A stretch of 47,211 nucleotides of DNA, from positions 1 to 47,211 of the forward strand of contig NZ_CANMQS010000014.1 of NCBI RefSeq assembly GCF_947500075.1, in the 5' to 3' direction. Shown here piece after piece: positions 32,789-41,134 of this stretch. This DNA comes from an uncultured Sulfitobacter sp. GTDB taxonomy: Bacteria; Pseudomonadota; Alphaproteobacteria; Rhodobacterales; Rhodobacteraceae. Position 1 is the first letter of the stretch, and every line of letters starts with the position of its first letter. The position numbers were made by a program, and so were the translations under genes. Under the pieces are notes generated by a model that saw only the letters and a list, made by a program, of their open reading frames with translations, was not told the DNA's origin and searched no databases.

Positions 32789-33472
32789 TCAGGACGGCAG
32801 GCGTTCGGCGATCTCATCAACGGTCATCACGTCACCGAATTGCTGGATCATCGTCTCCAACGCGGCGCGATGTTCGTCATCGGACAGGGTGGCAGTGGCG
32901 TCTTCGACCATGACCACCTTGAAATCCATCATCATCGCGTCCCGCGCAGTGGATTCGCAGCAGACGTTGGTTTTGGTGCCTGTGATCAGCAGGGTATCCA
33001 CGCCCAGTGACCGGAGCACCCGTTCCAGCGCCGACGATCCGGGGATCAGCGCGGAGTAGCGGTTCTTGATCAGCCGCAGGTCCTTCTCCGCCACTTCCAG
33101 CCCTTCCCAGATCTCCTGACCCGGACTGCCGGGGGCCATGCTGGCAATGGTCTGCGCACGTACATCGTCTGCAACAAACCTGTTATAGAACCCGTCCCAA
33201 TCGCTGCGGCCGCCGGTGTTGTCATTGGCGTGGTTGATCCAGATCACATGGCCACCGGCCTGCCGCACCAGCCCGTTCAGACGGTTGATCGGCCCCACCA
33301 ATCCCCGTGACAGCGGCACTTCGGCGGGGGCTCCTTCGGCGCAGAAGGTCGCCTGCATGTCGATCACGATCACAGCGGTGCGGGCGGGATCAAAGCGGTC
33401 AAACAGGTGCACCTTGCCCCGGCGCGCAATCACGCGGTCCTTGATCTCATCCCTGATCCCAACGCTGTGCAT
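32789..33472 (-). CDS. Cysteine hydrolase (isochorismatase / N-carbamoylsarcosine amidase fold)
   Basis: A 227-residue isochorismatase-fold hydrolase, cytoplasmic. The triad is visible: aspartate in VIVIDMQATFC (D39), lysine in LIKNRYSALI and cysteine in KTNVCCEST. The GTKTNVCCESTARDAMM pattern is common to carbamoyl- and ureido-hydrolases. It is the last gene of the minus-strand operon that begins with the sugar-type importer, 24 bases after the ispD-like gene. Its role in that operon is unclear; an amide or carbamate side product is possible. It is only distantly similar to the Tat-exported hydrolase at 28244-29077. Confidence 0.87.
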   Translation of the reverse strand: MHSVGIRDEIKDRVIARRGKVHLFDRFDPARTAVIVIDMQATFCAEGAPAEVPLSRGLVGPINRLNGLVRQAGGHVIWINHANDNTGGRSDWDGFYNRFVADDVRAQTIASMAPGSPGQEIWEGLEVAEKDLRLIKNRYSALIPGSSALERVLRSLGVDTLLITGTKTNVCCESTARDAMMMDFKVVMVEDATATLSDDEHRAALETMIQQFGDVMTVDEIAERLPS

Positions 33473-33496
33473 GGCGCATTCCCCCGCGTTAGAGCC

Positions 33497-34225
33497 TTAT
33501 CCACGCCCCGCGTGCAGCGGCAGATGGGCAATCACCGCCTGCTCTTTGGTGGCGTCATTGGCCACGACCTGCTCGGCCCGTTCCAGATCCTGCGGCGTGG
33601 TGATCTTGAAATTCTCCGAGGCACCCATGACGATACGCACCTCGATCCCCATGGCGCGGGCAATCTCCACATCATCCGCCGCGTCGCCGTCGTAGGACAG
33701 ATGCGCGGACAACAGCGGGTCAAACCGAAACCCCTGCGGGGTCTGCGCACGCCACAGCCCGTCGCGCGGCACCGGGTTGATCGCGGCGCCATCGCTGGTC
33801 TGCCACAGCGCATCGACAACGGGCAAAGCGGCAAAGGCGGCGTCGGCCTGCGTCAATTCCTCAAGCACGTCCAGAATGATCCGCTGTGACACAAAGGGCC
33901 GCGCGGCGTCATGGACCAGCACGCAATCGGGGCTGTTGGCGGCCAGTGCGCGCAAGCCGCAGGTCACCGATTTTGCCCGTGTCGCCCCGCCCAGAACGGG
34001 CGGCAGAATGCGGCTGTCGTCCAGCCCTTCAATCGCAGCGGCGAACATGTCGGCATCGTCTGCATGGATCACCGGCTGCACCATCGCAATGGCATCGACG
34101 GACAAGAACGTCTCCAGACAGCGGCGGAGGGAGCAGACACCGGCAATCGGCAGATACTGCTTGGGCGTCTCATCCCCAAACCGCCGCCCACGGCCCGCTG
34201 CAACAATCAGGACAGAGGCGCGCAT
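33497..34225 (-). CDS. ispD: IspD-type 2-C-methyl-D-erythritol 4-phosphate cytidylyltransferase
   Basis: A 242-residue nucleotidyltransferase. Family markers are complete: AAGRGRRFGDETPKQYL with K22, VHDAARP with D106, PRDGLWRAQTPQGF with R154 and NFKITTPQDLERAE with K207. They match the catalytic and substrate residues of enteric IspD. IspD joins CTP and 2-C-methylerythritol 4-phosphate to give CDP-methylerythritol. It is monofunctional: no IspF domain follows, although IspDF fusions occur in alphaproteobacteria. Its ATG overlaps the stop of the preceding gene by one base (TGATG), so it belongs to the importer/kinase operon. That a housekeeping function is probably also on the chromosome makes this copy notable. 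A related CDP-polyol synthetase (TarI-like) is the main alternative. Confidence 0.83.
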   Translation of the reverse strand: MRASVLIVAAGRGRRFGDETPKQYLPIAGVCSLRRCLETFLSVDAIAMVQPVIHADDADMFAAAIEGLDDSRILPPVLGGATRAKSVTCGLRALAANSPDCVLVHDAARPFVSQRIILDVLEELTQADAAFAALPVVDALWQTSDGAAINPVPRDGLWRAQTPQGFRFDPLLSAHLSYDGDAADDVEIARAMGIEVRIVMGASENFKITTPQDLERAEQVVANDATKEQAVIAHLPLHAGRG

Positions 34226-34830
34226 CAGGTCAGCTTCCGTGGCTGGGGCTTGGTGCCCAATTGTTTCTCAATCCGCTGCGGCAGGAACTGCCCCGGCATC
34301 GTCCAGTTCGGGGTTTCGCCTGCAAATTCCTCAAAGAACCCGATGGCGAGGTTCACATCCTCTTCCACATTCTCCCGAAACGACCACCAGGCGCGCAGGT
34401 CTCCCAGTTTGGGCGCGGTATCGGCGGTGAGGGAAAAGTCCTGCTCAATCACCGCGTCGCGCACCGCAAGGCAGAAAGAGACATAGAGATACCCCTCCGG
34501 CCAGAACGTCGCGGGTTGGTCGTGTGATCCTTGTGATGGAGTCGCCGTCACCGGGCCATGGCGCACCAGCTCGCGCAGCATCAACCCGGCGGCAAAGGTC
34601 ACATATTCCAGCCGATGTTCCTGCGCCTTGTATTTCTGCGCCTCAAACGCGCGGAACCAGTTGCCGAAGGCTTGCAACAGCTTGGGTTCATCCAGGCTCA
34701 GCACCTGCCCGGTGTCCTGCTCCACCTCAGCGATGAAATCGCGGAAGGAACTGACAAACCACCGCGCACGGCGGATGGTCTTGCGCACCGGCATGTTGCT
34801 TTTTTCCAGAACGTGCAGCGCCTCTTTCAC
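34225..34830 (-). CDS. Conserved-looking protein of unknown function
   Basis: I do not recognise this 201-residue protein. It is soluble, without signal or membrane segments, rich in aromatic residues (RARWFVSSFRDFIAEVEQD, WFRAFEAQKYKAQEHRLEY) and likely mostly helical. The start is a GTG at 34830 with GGAGAGG seven bases upstream, one base after the stop of the previous gene; an ATG at 34794 is an alternative. It overlaps ispD by one base. Tight coupling on both sides means it is made in step with the kinase and IspD-like protein, so a role as partner or accessory subunit is possible. No function is claimed. Confidence 0.75.
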   Translation of the reverse strand: MKEALHVLEKSNMPVRKTIRRARWFVSSFRDFIAEVEQDTGQVLSLDEPKLLQAFGNWFRAFEAQKYKAQEHRLEYVTFAAGLMLRELVRHGPVTATPSQGSHDQPATFWPEGYLYVSFCLAVRDAVIEQDFSLTADTAPKLGDLRAWWSFRENVEEDVNLAIGFFEEFAGETPNWTMPGQFLPQRIEKQLGTKPQPRKLT

Positions 34831-34831
34831 G

Positions 34832-35491
34832 TCAGATCCTCTCCGCCACATCGCGCAGGATCGCCTCAAGCGCGGCCGGGTCATGCAGGGCCGCCTGACA
34901 GGCATCGAGGGAACCCGCACCGAGCCACCCGGCAATGCGCACCAGTTCCTCCTCCGGTGTATTGGCGTCGCCCGGTTCGGTCAGCAGCCACAGCACAGCC
35001 CCGATATAGACCCGCAGCGCCAGCGTTTCATCCGGTCGCGGGGCGTTCATCATGCCGGGCGCGACGCCGTAGGGCGCACGTTTGATCATCGCCTGTACCA
35101 TCGCTGCCGCGCGATGGGGCGCTGTCTCTGCGTCGTGCCAGCACATTGCCAGGATCGTTTCGCTGACCAGCAAATCCGGTTGCTCCGCTTCAGCCAGCAG
35201 CACCGAAATGGCAAAGCCCGCGCAGCCCGCCATCTCTGTCGCGGACATATCCGCGCCTTGCATCGCCGCAGCCGCCCCCGCAACCGCCGCAGGCGACGGC
35301 GGCCCCGACAGCCCCGCGCCTTTGGGATCAAAGGGGGTGATATCCTCCACCACATGCCGCAGCGGCCCCGGCAGCGCTTCGAGCGCATGAGACACGATCG
35401 ACGCGGCAGGCCCCGCATGCTGACGCACCCCGCGCACAAGGTCGCGCAGGGGCAGCGTCAAAGCGCGTGGATTTGGATAGGAACTGCTCAT
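34832..35491 (-). CDS. Protein of unknown function, alanine-rich
   Basis: I do not recognise this 219-residue protein. It is alanine-rich and predicted helical, with no signal peptide, although PPSPAAVAGAAAAMQGAD looks like a linker and the stretch AGCAGFAISVLLAEAEQ is moderately hydrophobic. It lies 25 bases after the PfkB gene and one base before the next unknown gene, with AGAAGG as ribosome site. Codon use agrees with neighbours, which supports it being real. It and its neighbour may form a pair. No function is claimed. Confidence 0.72.
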   Translation of the reverse strand: MSSSYPNPRALTLPLRDLVRGVRQHAGPAASIVSHALEALPGPLRHVVEDITPFDPKGAGLSGPPSPAAVAGAAAAMQGADMSATEMAGCAGFAISVLLAEAEQPDLLVSETILAMCWHDAETAPHRAAAMVQAMIKRAPYGVAPGMMNAPRPDETLALRVYIGAVLWLLTEPGDANTPEEELVRIAGWLGAGSLDACQAALHDPAALEAILRDVAERI

Positions 35492-35516
35492 CTCAGCAGG
35501 CCTTCTGTCAACTACA

Positions 35517-36470
35517 TTAGACAGTATAAGGGCGCAGCGCGGTCTTTTCCATGAAAGAAAGCGTGGTTGGCAGATCGGTCACACCGGCCTGTGATCCCAG
35601 CCCCGTCGCATTCTGCGCCGAGCTTGCCTGCCCCAGCCGGATACAATCCTCGACCGAACGGTTCAGGTGCAGCCCCGTGGCGAAGCCTGCGTTAAAGCAA
35701 TCGCCGCAGCCACAGGTACAGACCACGTCGATGTTGAACGCCGGGATGTCGATCTTGGCGCCCGTCTGATCGCGGTACATTGCCCCATCTGCCCCCAGCG
35801 TCAGGATCACCGCCCCGGTGCCCTGATCCAGCAGAAACTGCGCAATGTCTTCAAAATCCGTCAGGCCGGACAGCGCCATTGCCTCTTCCTCAGAGGGCAT
35901 GAACACATCCGTATGGGCCAGCAGCGGCTTGATCAACGCCAGATCATCGGGGGTGGAGGCAAAGACATCCAGCGTCGTGGTGACACCCCGCTTCTTGGCT
36001 TCCGCCAACACCTCCGTATTGCGCCCCTTGTCCATCGCGTCCATCAGACCCACGCCGCCGATATGCAGGATTTTCGTGTCTAACACGCGGTCCAGAGCCT
36101 TATCATCCACATAGAACCCCGCCGTCGCGCCCAGCTTGTGCAGCGCAGGACGTGCCCCATCGGGCCGCGTGGTCACAATGCTGGAGGAGGTCGCAAAATC
36201 CGGGCAGCGCTGCATCATCTGACGGTCAACGCCGAAGTCATCCAACCGCCGCAGCACCCAGTCGCCCATCAGGTCTTCGCCCACACCGCCCACGGCCTGC
36301 ACCCGCAACCCATGTTTCGCCGCCACAATCGCCGCCGACCCGGCAGCACCCGAAACAGCCAGCGCGAAATCATCGACAAAAAACGTATTCCCCCCCGGCG
36401 GAATGTCATTCACCGGGCGGCACAGGGCGTCAAAGGTGTAAAACCCCATGGAGGTGTAATCAAACGTCAT
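35517..36470 (-). CDS. PfkB family carbohydrate kinase
   Basis: A 317-residue ribokinase-family sugar kinase. The N-terminal GGNTFFVDDFALAVSGAAGSA holds the substrate-side glycines, GGVGEDLMGDWV follows, and the C-terminal signature CGCGDCFNAGFATGLHLN contains the catalytic Asp257 in place of the common GAGDAF form. It would phosphorylate the compound brought in by the importer. The ATG at 36470 is four bases after the ATPase gene; an upstream ATG at 36506 lies inside that gene. In family terms the substrate is a hexose, pentose, nucleoside or polyol. From context I suspect a branched tetritol or deoxypentulose. Confidence 0.9.
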   Translation of the reverse strand: MTFDYTSMGFYTFDALCRPVNDIPPGGNTFFVDDFALAVSGAAGSAAIVAAKHGLRVQAVGGVGEDLMGDWVLRRLDDFGVDRQMMQRCPDFATSSSIVTTRPDGARPALHKLGATAGFYVDDKALDRVLDTKILHIGGVGLMDAMDKGRNTEVLAEAKKRGVTTTLDVFASTPDDLALIKPLLAHTDVFMPSEEEAMALSGLTDFEDIAQFLLDQGTGAVILTLGADGAMYRDQTGAKIDIPAFNIDVVCTCGCGDCFNAGFATGLHLNRSVEDCIRLGQASSAQNATGLGSQAGVTDLPTTLSFMEKTALRPYTV

Positions 36471-36474
36471 AACC

Positions 36475-37524
36475 CTACCGCAACCGCTCCCCGCTCTTGG
36501 CATCAAACAGACAGATGCGGGCAGGATCGAACGTCACGGTGATCTCCGTGTCAAGCTCTGCACGGAAGGCACGGTCAGCTTTGACTTCAATCTGCTGACC
36601 GCCCACCTTGATGGTCAGATAGGTCAGATCGCCTGTCGGCTCCACGCCAAAGACGCTGCCTTTCAGATGCGGGGTATTGCCGCCCACGGTGCAATCCTCC
36701 GGCCGGAAACCAAGCACCACGTTGCCGGACAAGGCGGCGGGCAGACCGGTGACCTCAATGCCTTGAGCGGTGAAGGTGCCAGCGTCAATCGCCCCCTCCA
36801 CCAAATTCATCGGCGGAGAGCCGATAAAACCCGCGACGAAGGTGTTGGCCGGGTCGTTGTAGATGTCGTCAGGCGTTCCAATCTGCTGGATCGCACCGCC
36901 TTCCATGATCACGATGCGGTCGGCCAGCGTCATCGCCTCGATCTGGTCGTGGGTCACGTAAACGGTTGTGACCTTCAGCTGCCGCTGGATGTGCTTGATC
37001 TGCACCCGCATCGCCTGGCGCAACTTGGCGTCAAGATTGGACAACGGCTCATCCATCAGGAACACCTGCGGCTGGCGCACAATCGCGCGGGCCAACGCCG
37101 CCCTTTGCCGTTGCCCACCTGACAAGGCGCTCGGCTTGCGGTCCAGATAGTCGGTTAATTCCGTCATCTCCGCCGCGCGCCGCACCAGCGCGTCCTGCTC
37201 GCCTTTGGGCACCTCCCGCATGCGGAGCGGAAAGCGGATGTTCTCGTAAATCGTCATATTGGGGTACAAAGCATACCCCTGAAACACCATCGCCACGTCG
37301 CGGTCGCGCGCGTCGATGTCGTTCATCACCTCGCCGTCCATGATGACTTCACCCTCGGTCGGCTCCTCCAGCCCCGCGATCATCCGCATCGTCGTCGTCT
37401 TGCCGCAGCCCGAGGGGCCAAGGAACACCACAAACTCCTCATCCGCGATTTCAATATCCACATCGCGCACGCCTACGACTTTGCCCCAGCGTTTCTGAAT
37501 GCCCGAAAGCTCAATCCGTGCCAT
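36475..37524 (-). CDS. ABC transporter ATP-binding protein, MalK/UgpC type
   Basis: A 349-residue carbohydrate importer ATPase. Walker A GPSGCGKTTT (about residues 37-46), Q-loop VFQGYALYPNMT, signature LSGGQRQRAALARAIVRQP, Walker B VFLMDEPLSNLD and the switch YVTHDQIEAM are all in place. A C-terminal TOBE-type domain from about residue 240 is present (LGFRPEDC). The start at 37524 is two bases after the permease stop; a longer frame runs antisense-like through the permease and is rejected. It powers the importer formed with the two permeases and the Tat-exported receptor. Confidence 0.94.
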   Translation of the reverse strand: MARIELSGIQKRWGKVVGVRDVDIEIADEEFVVFLGPSGCGKTTTMRMIAGLEEPTEGEVIMDGEVMNDIDARDRDVAMVFQGYALYPNMTIYENIRFPLRMREVPKGEQDALVRRAAEMTELTDYLDRKPSALSGGQRQRAALARAIVRQPQVFLMDEPLSNLDAKLRQAMRVQIKHIQRQLKVTTVYVTHDQIEAMTLADRIVIMEGGAIQQIGTPDDIYNDPANTFVAGFIGSPPMNLVEGAIDAGTFTAQGIEVTGLPAALSGNVVLGFRPEDCTVGGNTPHLKGSVFGVEPTGDLTYLTIKVGGQQIEVKADRAFRAELDTEITVTFDPARICLFDAKSGERLR

Positions 37525-37526
37525 GT

Positions 37527-38372
37527 TTATCCTTTCACCGCGCCCATCGTCAGACCCCGTGACAGGTGCTTCTGGATCGCGACAACCACGATGAACACCG
37601 GCACAAAGGCGAGGAAGGCCACCAGTGCAATTGCGTTGTAAATCAGCCCGTCCGACCCACCGGTGAAATTCGCCAGCGCCACCGACATTGTATAGGCGTT
37701 GGGGGTGGAGGCGATCAGCAGGGTGAACAGGAATTCGTTGATGGCAAAGATCATCGCAATGACGCTTGCGGTGATGATGCCGGGCAGGATGGCGGGGATG
37801 ATGATCTCCCATAGGATACGCAGGTCCCCGGCCCCATCGGTCTTGGCGGCATCTTCCAGCTCTTTCGGGATATCCATCATGTAAGATCGGATGATCCAGG
37901 TCACAAAACTTAGATTGATCGCCGCATAGATCAGCATCAACGCCCAGACGCTGTCCAGCAGGCCTGCGTTGCGGAACAGAAAGAAGATCGGAATCGCCAC
38001 AATCGCAGGCGCCATCATGCGGGTGGACAGGATATAAAAGCCGATGTCATCCCGCCCCCGGTAGGTATAACGCGACAGCGAATAGGCCGCCGGAATGGCC
38101 AGCACCAGATCAATCAGCACCGACCCGATGATCGCCAGCACCGAATTGCGCAGATATTTCCACATCGGCCAGTCTTCAAAGATCATCCAGAACGCATCAA
38201 GGCTGAACGTCGGCCAGTAAATCGGCTGCGCGGTGATGATCTCCGTCCGGGGCCGGAAGCCAATCGACAGGAACCACAGCACCGGCATCAGACAAAACAG
38301 CGCCCATCCCCCAAGGATCGCATAGCGCAGGGTCAGGCTTTCGCTGCGGGATTTTCTACGTTGCGAGGCCAT
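37527..38372 (-). CDS. ABC transporter permease, MalG type
   Basis: A 281-residue inner-membrane permease with about six segments. The first spans YAILGGWALFCLMPVLWFLS, and the EAA loop with ELEDAAKTDGAGDLRILWEIIIP is typical of carbohydrate importers. It lies three bases after the MalF-type gene and two before the ATPase gene. It is the second half of the pore. Confidence 0.93.
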   Translation of the reverse strand: MASQRRKSRSESLTLRYAILGGWALFCLMPVLWFLSIGFRPRTEIITAQPIYWPTFSLDAFWMIFEDWPMWKYLRNSVLAIIGSVLIDLVLAIPAAYSLSRYTYRGRDDIGFYILSTRMMAPAIVAIPIFFLFRNAGLLDSVWALMLIYAAINLSFVTWIIRSYMMDIPKELEDAAKTDGAGDLRILWEIIIPAILPGIITASVIAMIFAINEFLFTLLIASTPNAYTMSVALANFTGGSDGLIYNAIALVAFLAFVPVFIVVVAIQKHLSRGLTMGAVKG

Positions 38373-38375
38373 CGG

Positions 38376-39308
38376 TCACTCCTTCGCCGACACAAAGGCG
38401 CGCTTCACCACAAGCTGCGCGATGATGATGGTGAGGATCAGCATGATCACCGAGGCGGATGAGGCATAGCCGAAGTCAAAGAACTTGAACCCCGTGCGGT
38501 AGATGAAATAGCTGATCGTTTCGGTGCCAAAGGCCGGGCCGCCCTTGGTGATGATAAAGACGTTGGTGAACATCGTGGTGATGTCGATCCCCCGCAGGAT
38601 CAGTGCCACGGCAATCACCGGTTTCATCATCGGCAGGGAAATGTTCCAGAAGATCGACCACCACGACGCGCCATCAAGCCGTGCCGCTTCCTCCACCTCC
38701 TCATCCTGCCCCTGCAGGGCGGCGACAAAGATGATGAACAGGAAGGGTGTCCATTGCCAGACATCGGCGAGGATCAATATCGACCGGCTCATCCAGATCG
38801 AGGATTGAAAGGCGATGTTCCCGTCAATCAAGCCAATGCGTATGAGCAAATCCGCAAACACCCGCGCATCCAGAAAGAACAATTTGTAAATAAACGCCAC
38901 CGCCGAGGGCATGAAGAGCATCGGCACCAGAAAGATGATCCGCCAGCCTTTGACCCAAGGGTCACGATAGGCATAAAACGCCAGCGCCAGCGCGATCACA
39001 CATTGCAGTGTTAGCGCGATCGACCCCATGACAAAGGTATTCCACAACGCGCCCCAGAATTGATAATCGCCCCAGAGCCGTTCGTAATTGCCAAAGCCAA
39101 TGGGCTGCCACGGGCCGAACTTCACCGCATAGAAACTCTGCACAATCGCGTAGATGCCGGGATACAGCGTGATCATCATCAGATAGATCACCGCGGGCGC
39201 AACCAGCAAATAGGGGAACCATTTCTTCAGCCGTTTGCTGCGGCGGCGGTAGGTGCGTACCGGGGCGGATTGCGCCGCCCCGGTTGCAGACAGGTTGGTC
39301 GTGCTCAT
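38376..39308 (-). CDS. ABC transporter permease, MalF type
   Basis: A 310-residue inner-membrane permease. A basic N-terminus (RRRSKRLKKWFPYL) precedes about six membrane segments, and the EAA loop reads EEVEEAARLDGASWWSIFWN. It starts 36 bases after the binding-protein gene and is followed at once by the MalG-type permease. The set is a canonical CUT1-like carbohydrate importer. Confidence 0.93.
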   Translation of the reverse strand: MSTTNLSATGAAQSAPVRTYRRRSKRLKKWFPYLLVAPAVIYLMMITLYPGIYAIVQSFYAVKFGPWQPIGFGNYERLWGDYQFWGALWNTFVMGSIALTLQCVIALALAFYAYRDPWVKGWRIIFLVPMLFMPSAVAFIYKLFFLDARVFADLLIRIGLIDGNIAFQSSIWMSRSILILADVWQWTPFLFIIFVAALQGQDEEVEEAARLDGASWWSIFWNISLPMMKPVIAVALILRGIDITTMFTNVFIITKGGPAFGTETISYFIYRTGFKFFDFGYASSASVIMLILTIIIAQLVVKRAFVSAKE

Positions 39309-39344
39309 CTATCTCATCCTGTCCGCGTCAGCCTTATTCCAAGA

Positions 39345-40898
39345 TCAGAACGGCAGGTCCTTGCCTTCACCGACATACAGACCCGGTGCCGCTGCGGCGT
39401 AGTCTACCGGATCATTGCCCTGATAGAACCCATTGCTCGACATGATCTGTTTGACGGCGGCGGCAGCATTGTCCAGCGCTTCCTTGGCACTGATCTGCCC
39501 CACGACGGCGCGGTTGATCTCGTTGCCGATGGCTTGCTCAATCGGGAAGGCGCCGGGCAGACGGGGCGAGCACCATGCGTGCTCAAGGCTGTCACCCCAG
39601 ACCTTCGCAGGCTGGGAGACCTCTTGCAGGTTGGTGTTTTGCAGCACGGATTTGTACCCCGGTGCCACACCGTTCGCATTGGCTTCGTTCATCGCCATGA
39701 TCGACGCAGTTGTCAGGAAGGCCAGCATCAGGAACGCGCCTTCCGGGTTCTGCGCAGATGCCGCCACGCAAGAGGTCGAACCCGCGATATTCGGCGGCGC
39801 AAACCGCCCGCCCTCAATCCGTGGCTCATAGATGGTGACGAAATCGTCGACGATCTGGCTTTGATCCGGCCGCATCGCCTGCGTGCCGCTGTCCTGCCAA
39901 CTGATGTTGGTGGCCACCTGACCGCCCAACCACGCTGCGCGGTTCTCCGGCCAACCGGCACCCGCATGGCCCTCATTGGCGTTCTTGGACAGGGCAAGGA
40001 TAATCTCCAGACCCTTCATGCCCGCGTCACCGTTGAAGATCGGCTCCCAGTTCTCATCAAACAGCATCATGCCCGCCTGCGCGGCAATATGCTCCCACGT
40101 GTAGGTCGACCAGAAACCGGGTGCGGCCATCATGCCGACACCGCTGACACCCGGTTCGATCTTGTTCAACTCACCAGAGACACGGATCAGCTCATCATAG
40201 GTCGGGATGGAGTTGACCTTGTCCACCGCGCCGCCCAGCAACGTCTCCATATAGCCTTTGCGCACGTGCACCATCTGAATGTCGCAATCAAACGGGATGC
40301 CGTACATCTTGCCGTTGAAGAAGCCGTAATTCAGCCGGTACGTGTCATAGAAGTCATCCAGCGGCAGACCCCATTTGTCGGCATAGTCATCAAGGCTCGC
40401 CAGGAACCCCGGTGCCGCGAAATCGCCCAGCCAGGGGGAGAAGAACTGCAACGCGTCAAAGGACGCATTGCCGGAAATGAACTCCGCCAGCGCCTTGTCA
40501 TAGAAGCTGTCATCCGGGATCGGCACCAGTTCGACCTTGATGCCGGAGAGTTTCTCAAACGGCACCAGACCTTCGGCGGCTGATTCTGCATCCGCCGCAC
40601 CGATGGCAAAACGCACGGTTGTGCCGGCCAGCTCGGACCGGACGGCCTCCCAATCCACGGTGCGGATCCAGTCCTTGTTGCTGTCCCAGATCGGCTTGTC
40701 ATCCGACATGCCATACAAGGCGCGGTAATCCTCGCGGACGTATTTGTTGATCGATATCTCATCAAGAACGCTTTGCGGATCAGGCAGATGGCCGTCTGCA
40801 AAAGCCTGCGCGCCCCAGCTTGTTCCGCCCACAGCAAGACCTGCGGCAGATGAGCTTTTCAGAAACGAGCGGCGTGATAGGTGATTACTGTTTTTCAT
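39345..40898 (-). CDS. ABC transporter substrate-binding protein, family 1, Tat-exported
   Basis: A 517-residue extracytoplasmic receptor of the sugar-binding family (SBP_bac_1). The Tat signal has twin arginine in HLSRRSFLKSSSAAGLAV with cleavage near AFA at about residue 34. The mature protein includes VPIPDDSFYDKALAEFISG and FDALQFFSPWLGDFA, typical of the fold. It is about 80-100 residues longer than most sugar receptors, with an extra N-terminal part before the first strand at about residue 92. It is the first gene of the minus-strand operon that continues through PfkB and IspD. Ligand unknown; a polyol or deoxy-sugar is proposed. Confidence 0.92.
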   Translation of the reverse strand: MKNSNHLSRRSFLKSSSAAGLAVGGTSWGAQAFADGHLPDPQSVLDEISINKYVREDYRALYGMSDDKPIWDSNKDWIRTVDWEAVRSELAGTTVRFAIGAADAESAAEGLVPFEKLSGIKVELVPIPDDSFYDKALAEFISGNASFDALQFFSPWLGDFAAPGFLASLDDYADKWGLPLDDFYDTYRLNYGFFNGKMYGIPFDCDIQMVHVRKGYMETLLGGAVDKVNSIPTYDELIRVSGELNKIEPGVSGVGMMAAPGFWSTYTWEHIAAQAGMMLFDENWEPIFNGDAGMKGLEIILALSKNANEGHAGAGWPENRAAWLGGQVATNISWQDSGTQAMRPDQSQIVDDFVTIYEPRIEGGRFAPPNIAGSTSCVAASAQNPEGAFLMLAFLTTASIMAMNEANANGVAPGYKSVLQNTNLQEVSQPAKVWGDSLEHAWCSPRLPGAFPIEQAIGNEINRAVVGQISAKEALDNAAAAVKQIMSSNGFYQGNDPVDYAAAAPGLYVGEGKDLPF

Positions 40899-41134
40899 GT
40901 TCGTAGTCCTCCCAAATAATCTTGCGTGCCGCTCCTGCCCCGCATCCGGAGAAGATCGACAGCGCCCTGCCTTTTAGACATGGCTTGAACAAATGAATGT
41001 TCCACCTAACGATTGTTCTTTTTAAACCCTACGTCAACCAGTATCTTCACAGTTGATTGAACATATGATTTGACTTTTGAACGTTAGTTCAGATTATGTG
41101 TGCCACGACCCCAGCGCGGAAGGACCTGTCTCCC
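40899..41134. promoter_or_regulatory. Divergent promoter with repeated TTGAAC half-sites (candidate SorC operators)
   Basis: This AT-rich gap separates the importer operon from the DRL/acetoin-type operon. It contains two clear dyads, GAACA-AATGAA-TGTTC (40987-41002) and TGAAC-GTTA-GTTCA (41078-41091). Single half-sites of the same kind occur at 41013-41018 (reverse) and 41057-41063. The second dyad lies between TTGACT (41070-41075) and GATTAT (41092-41097), a plausible plus-strand promoter. The SorC protein encoded at the end of the plus-strand operon is the obvious ligand. Confidence 0.6.
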
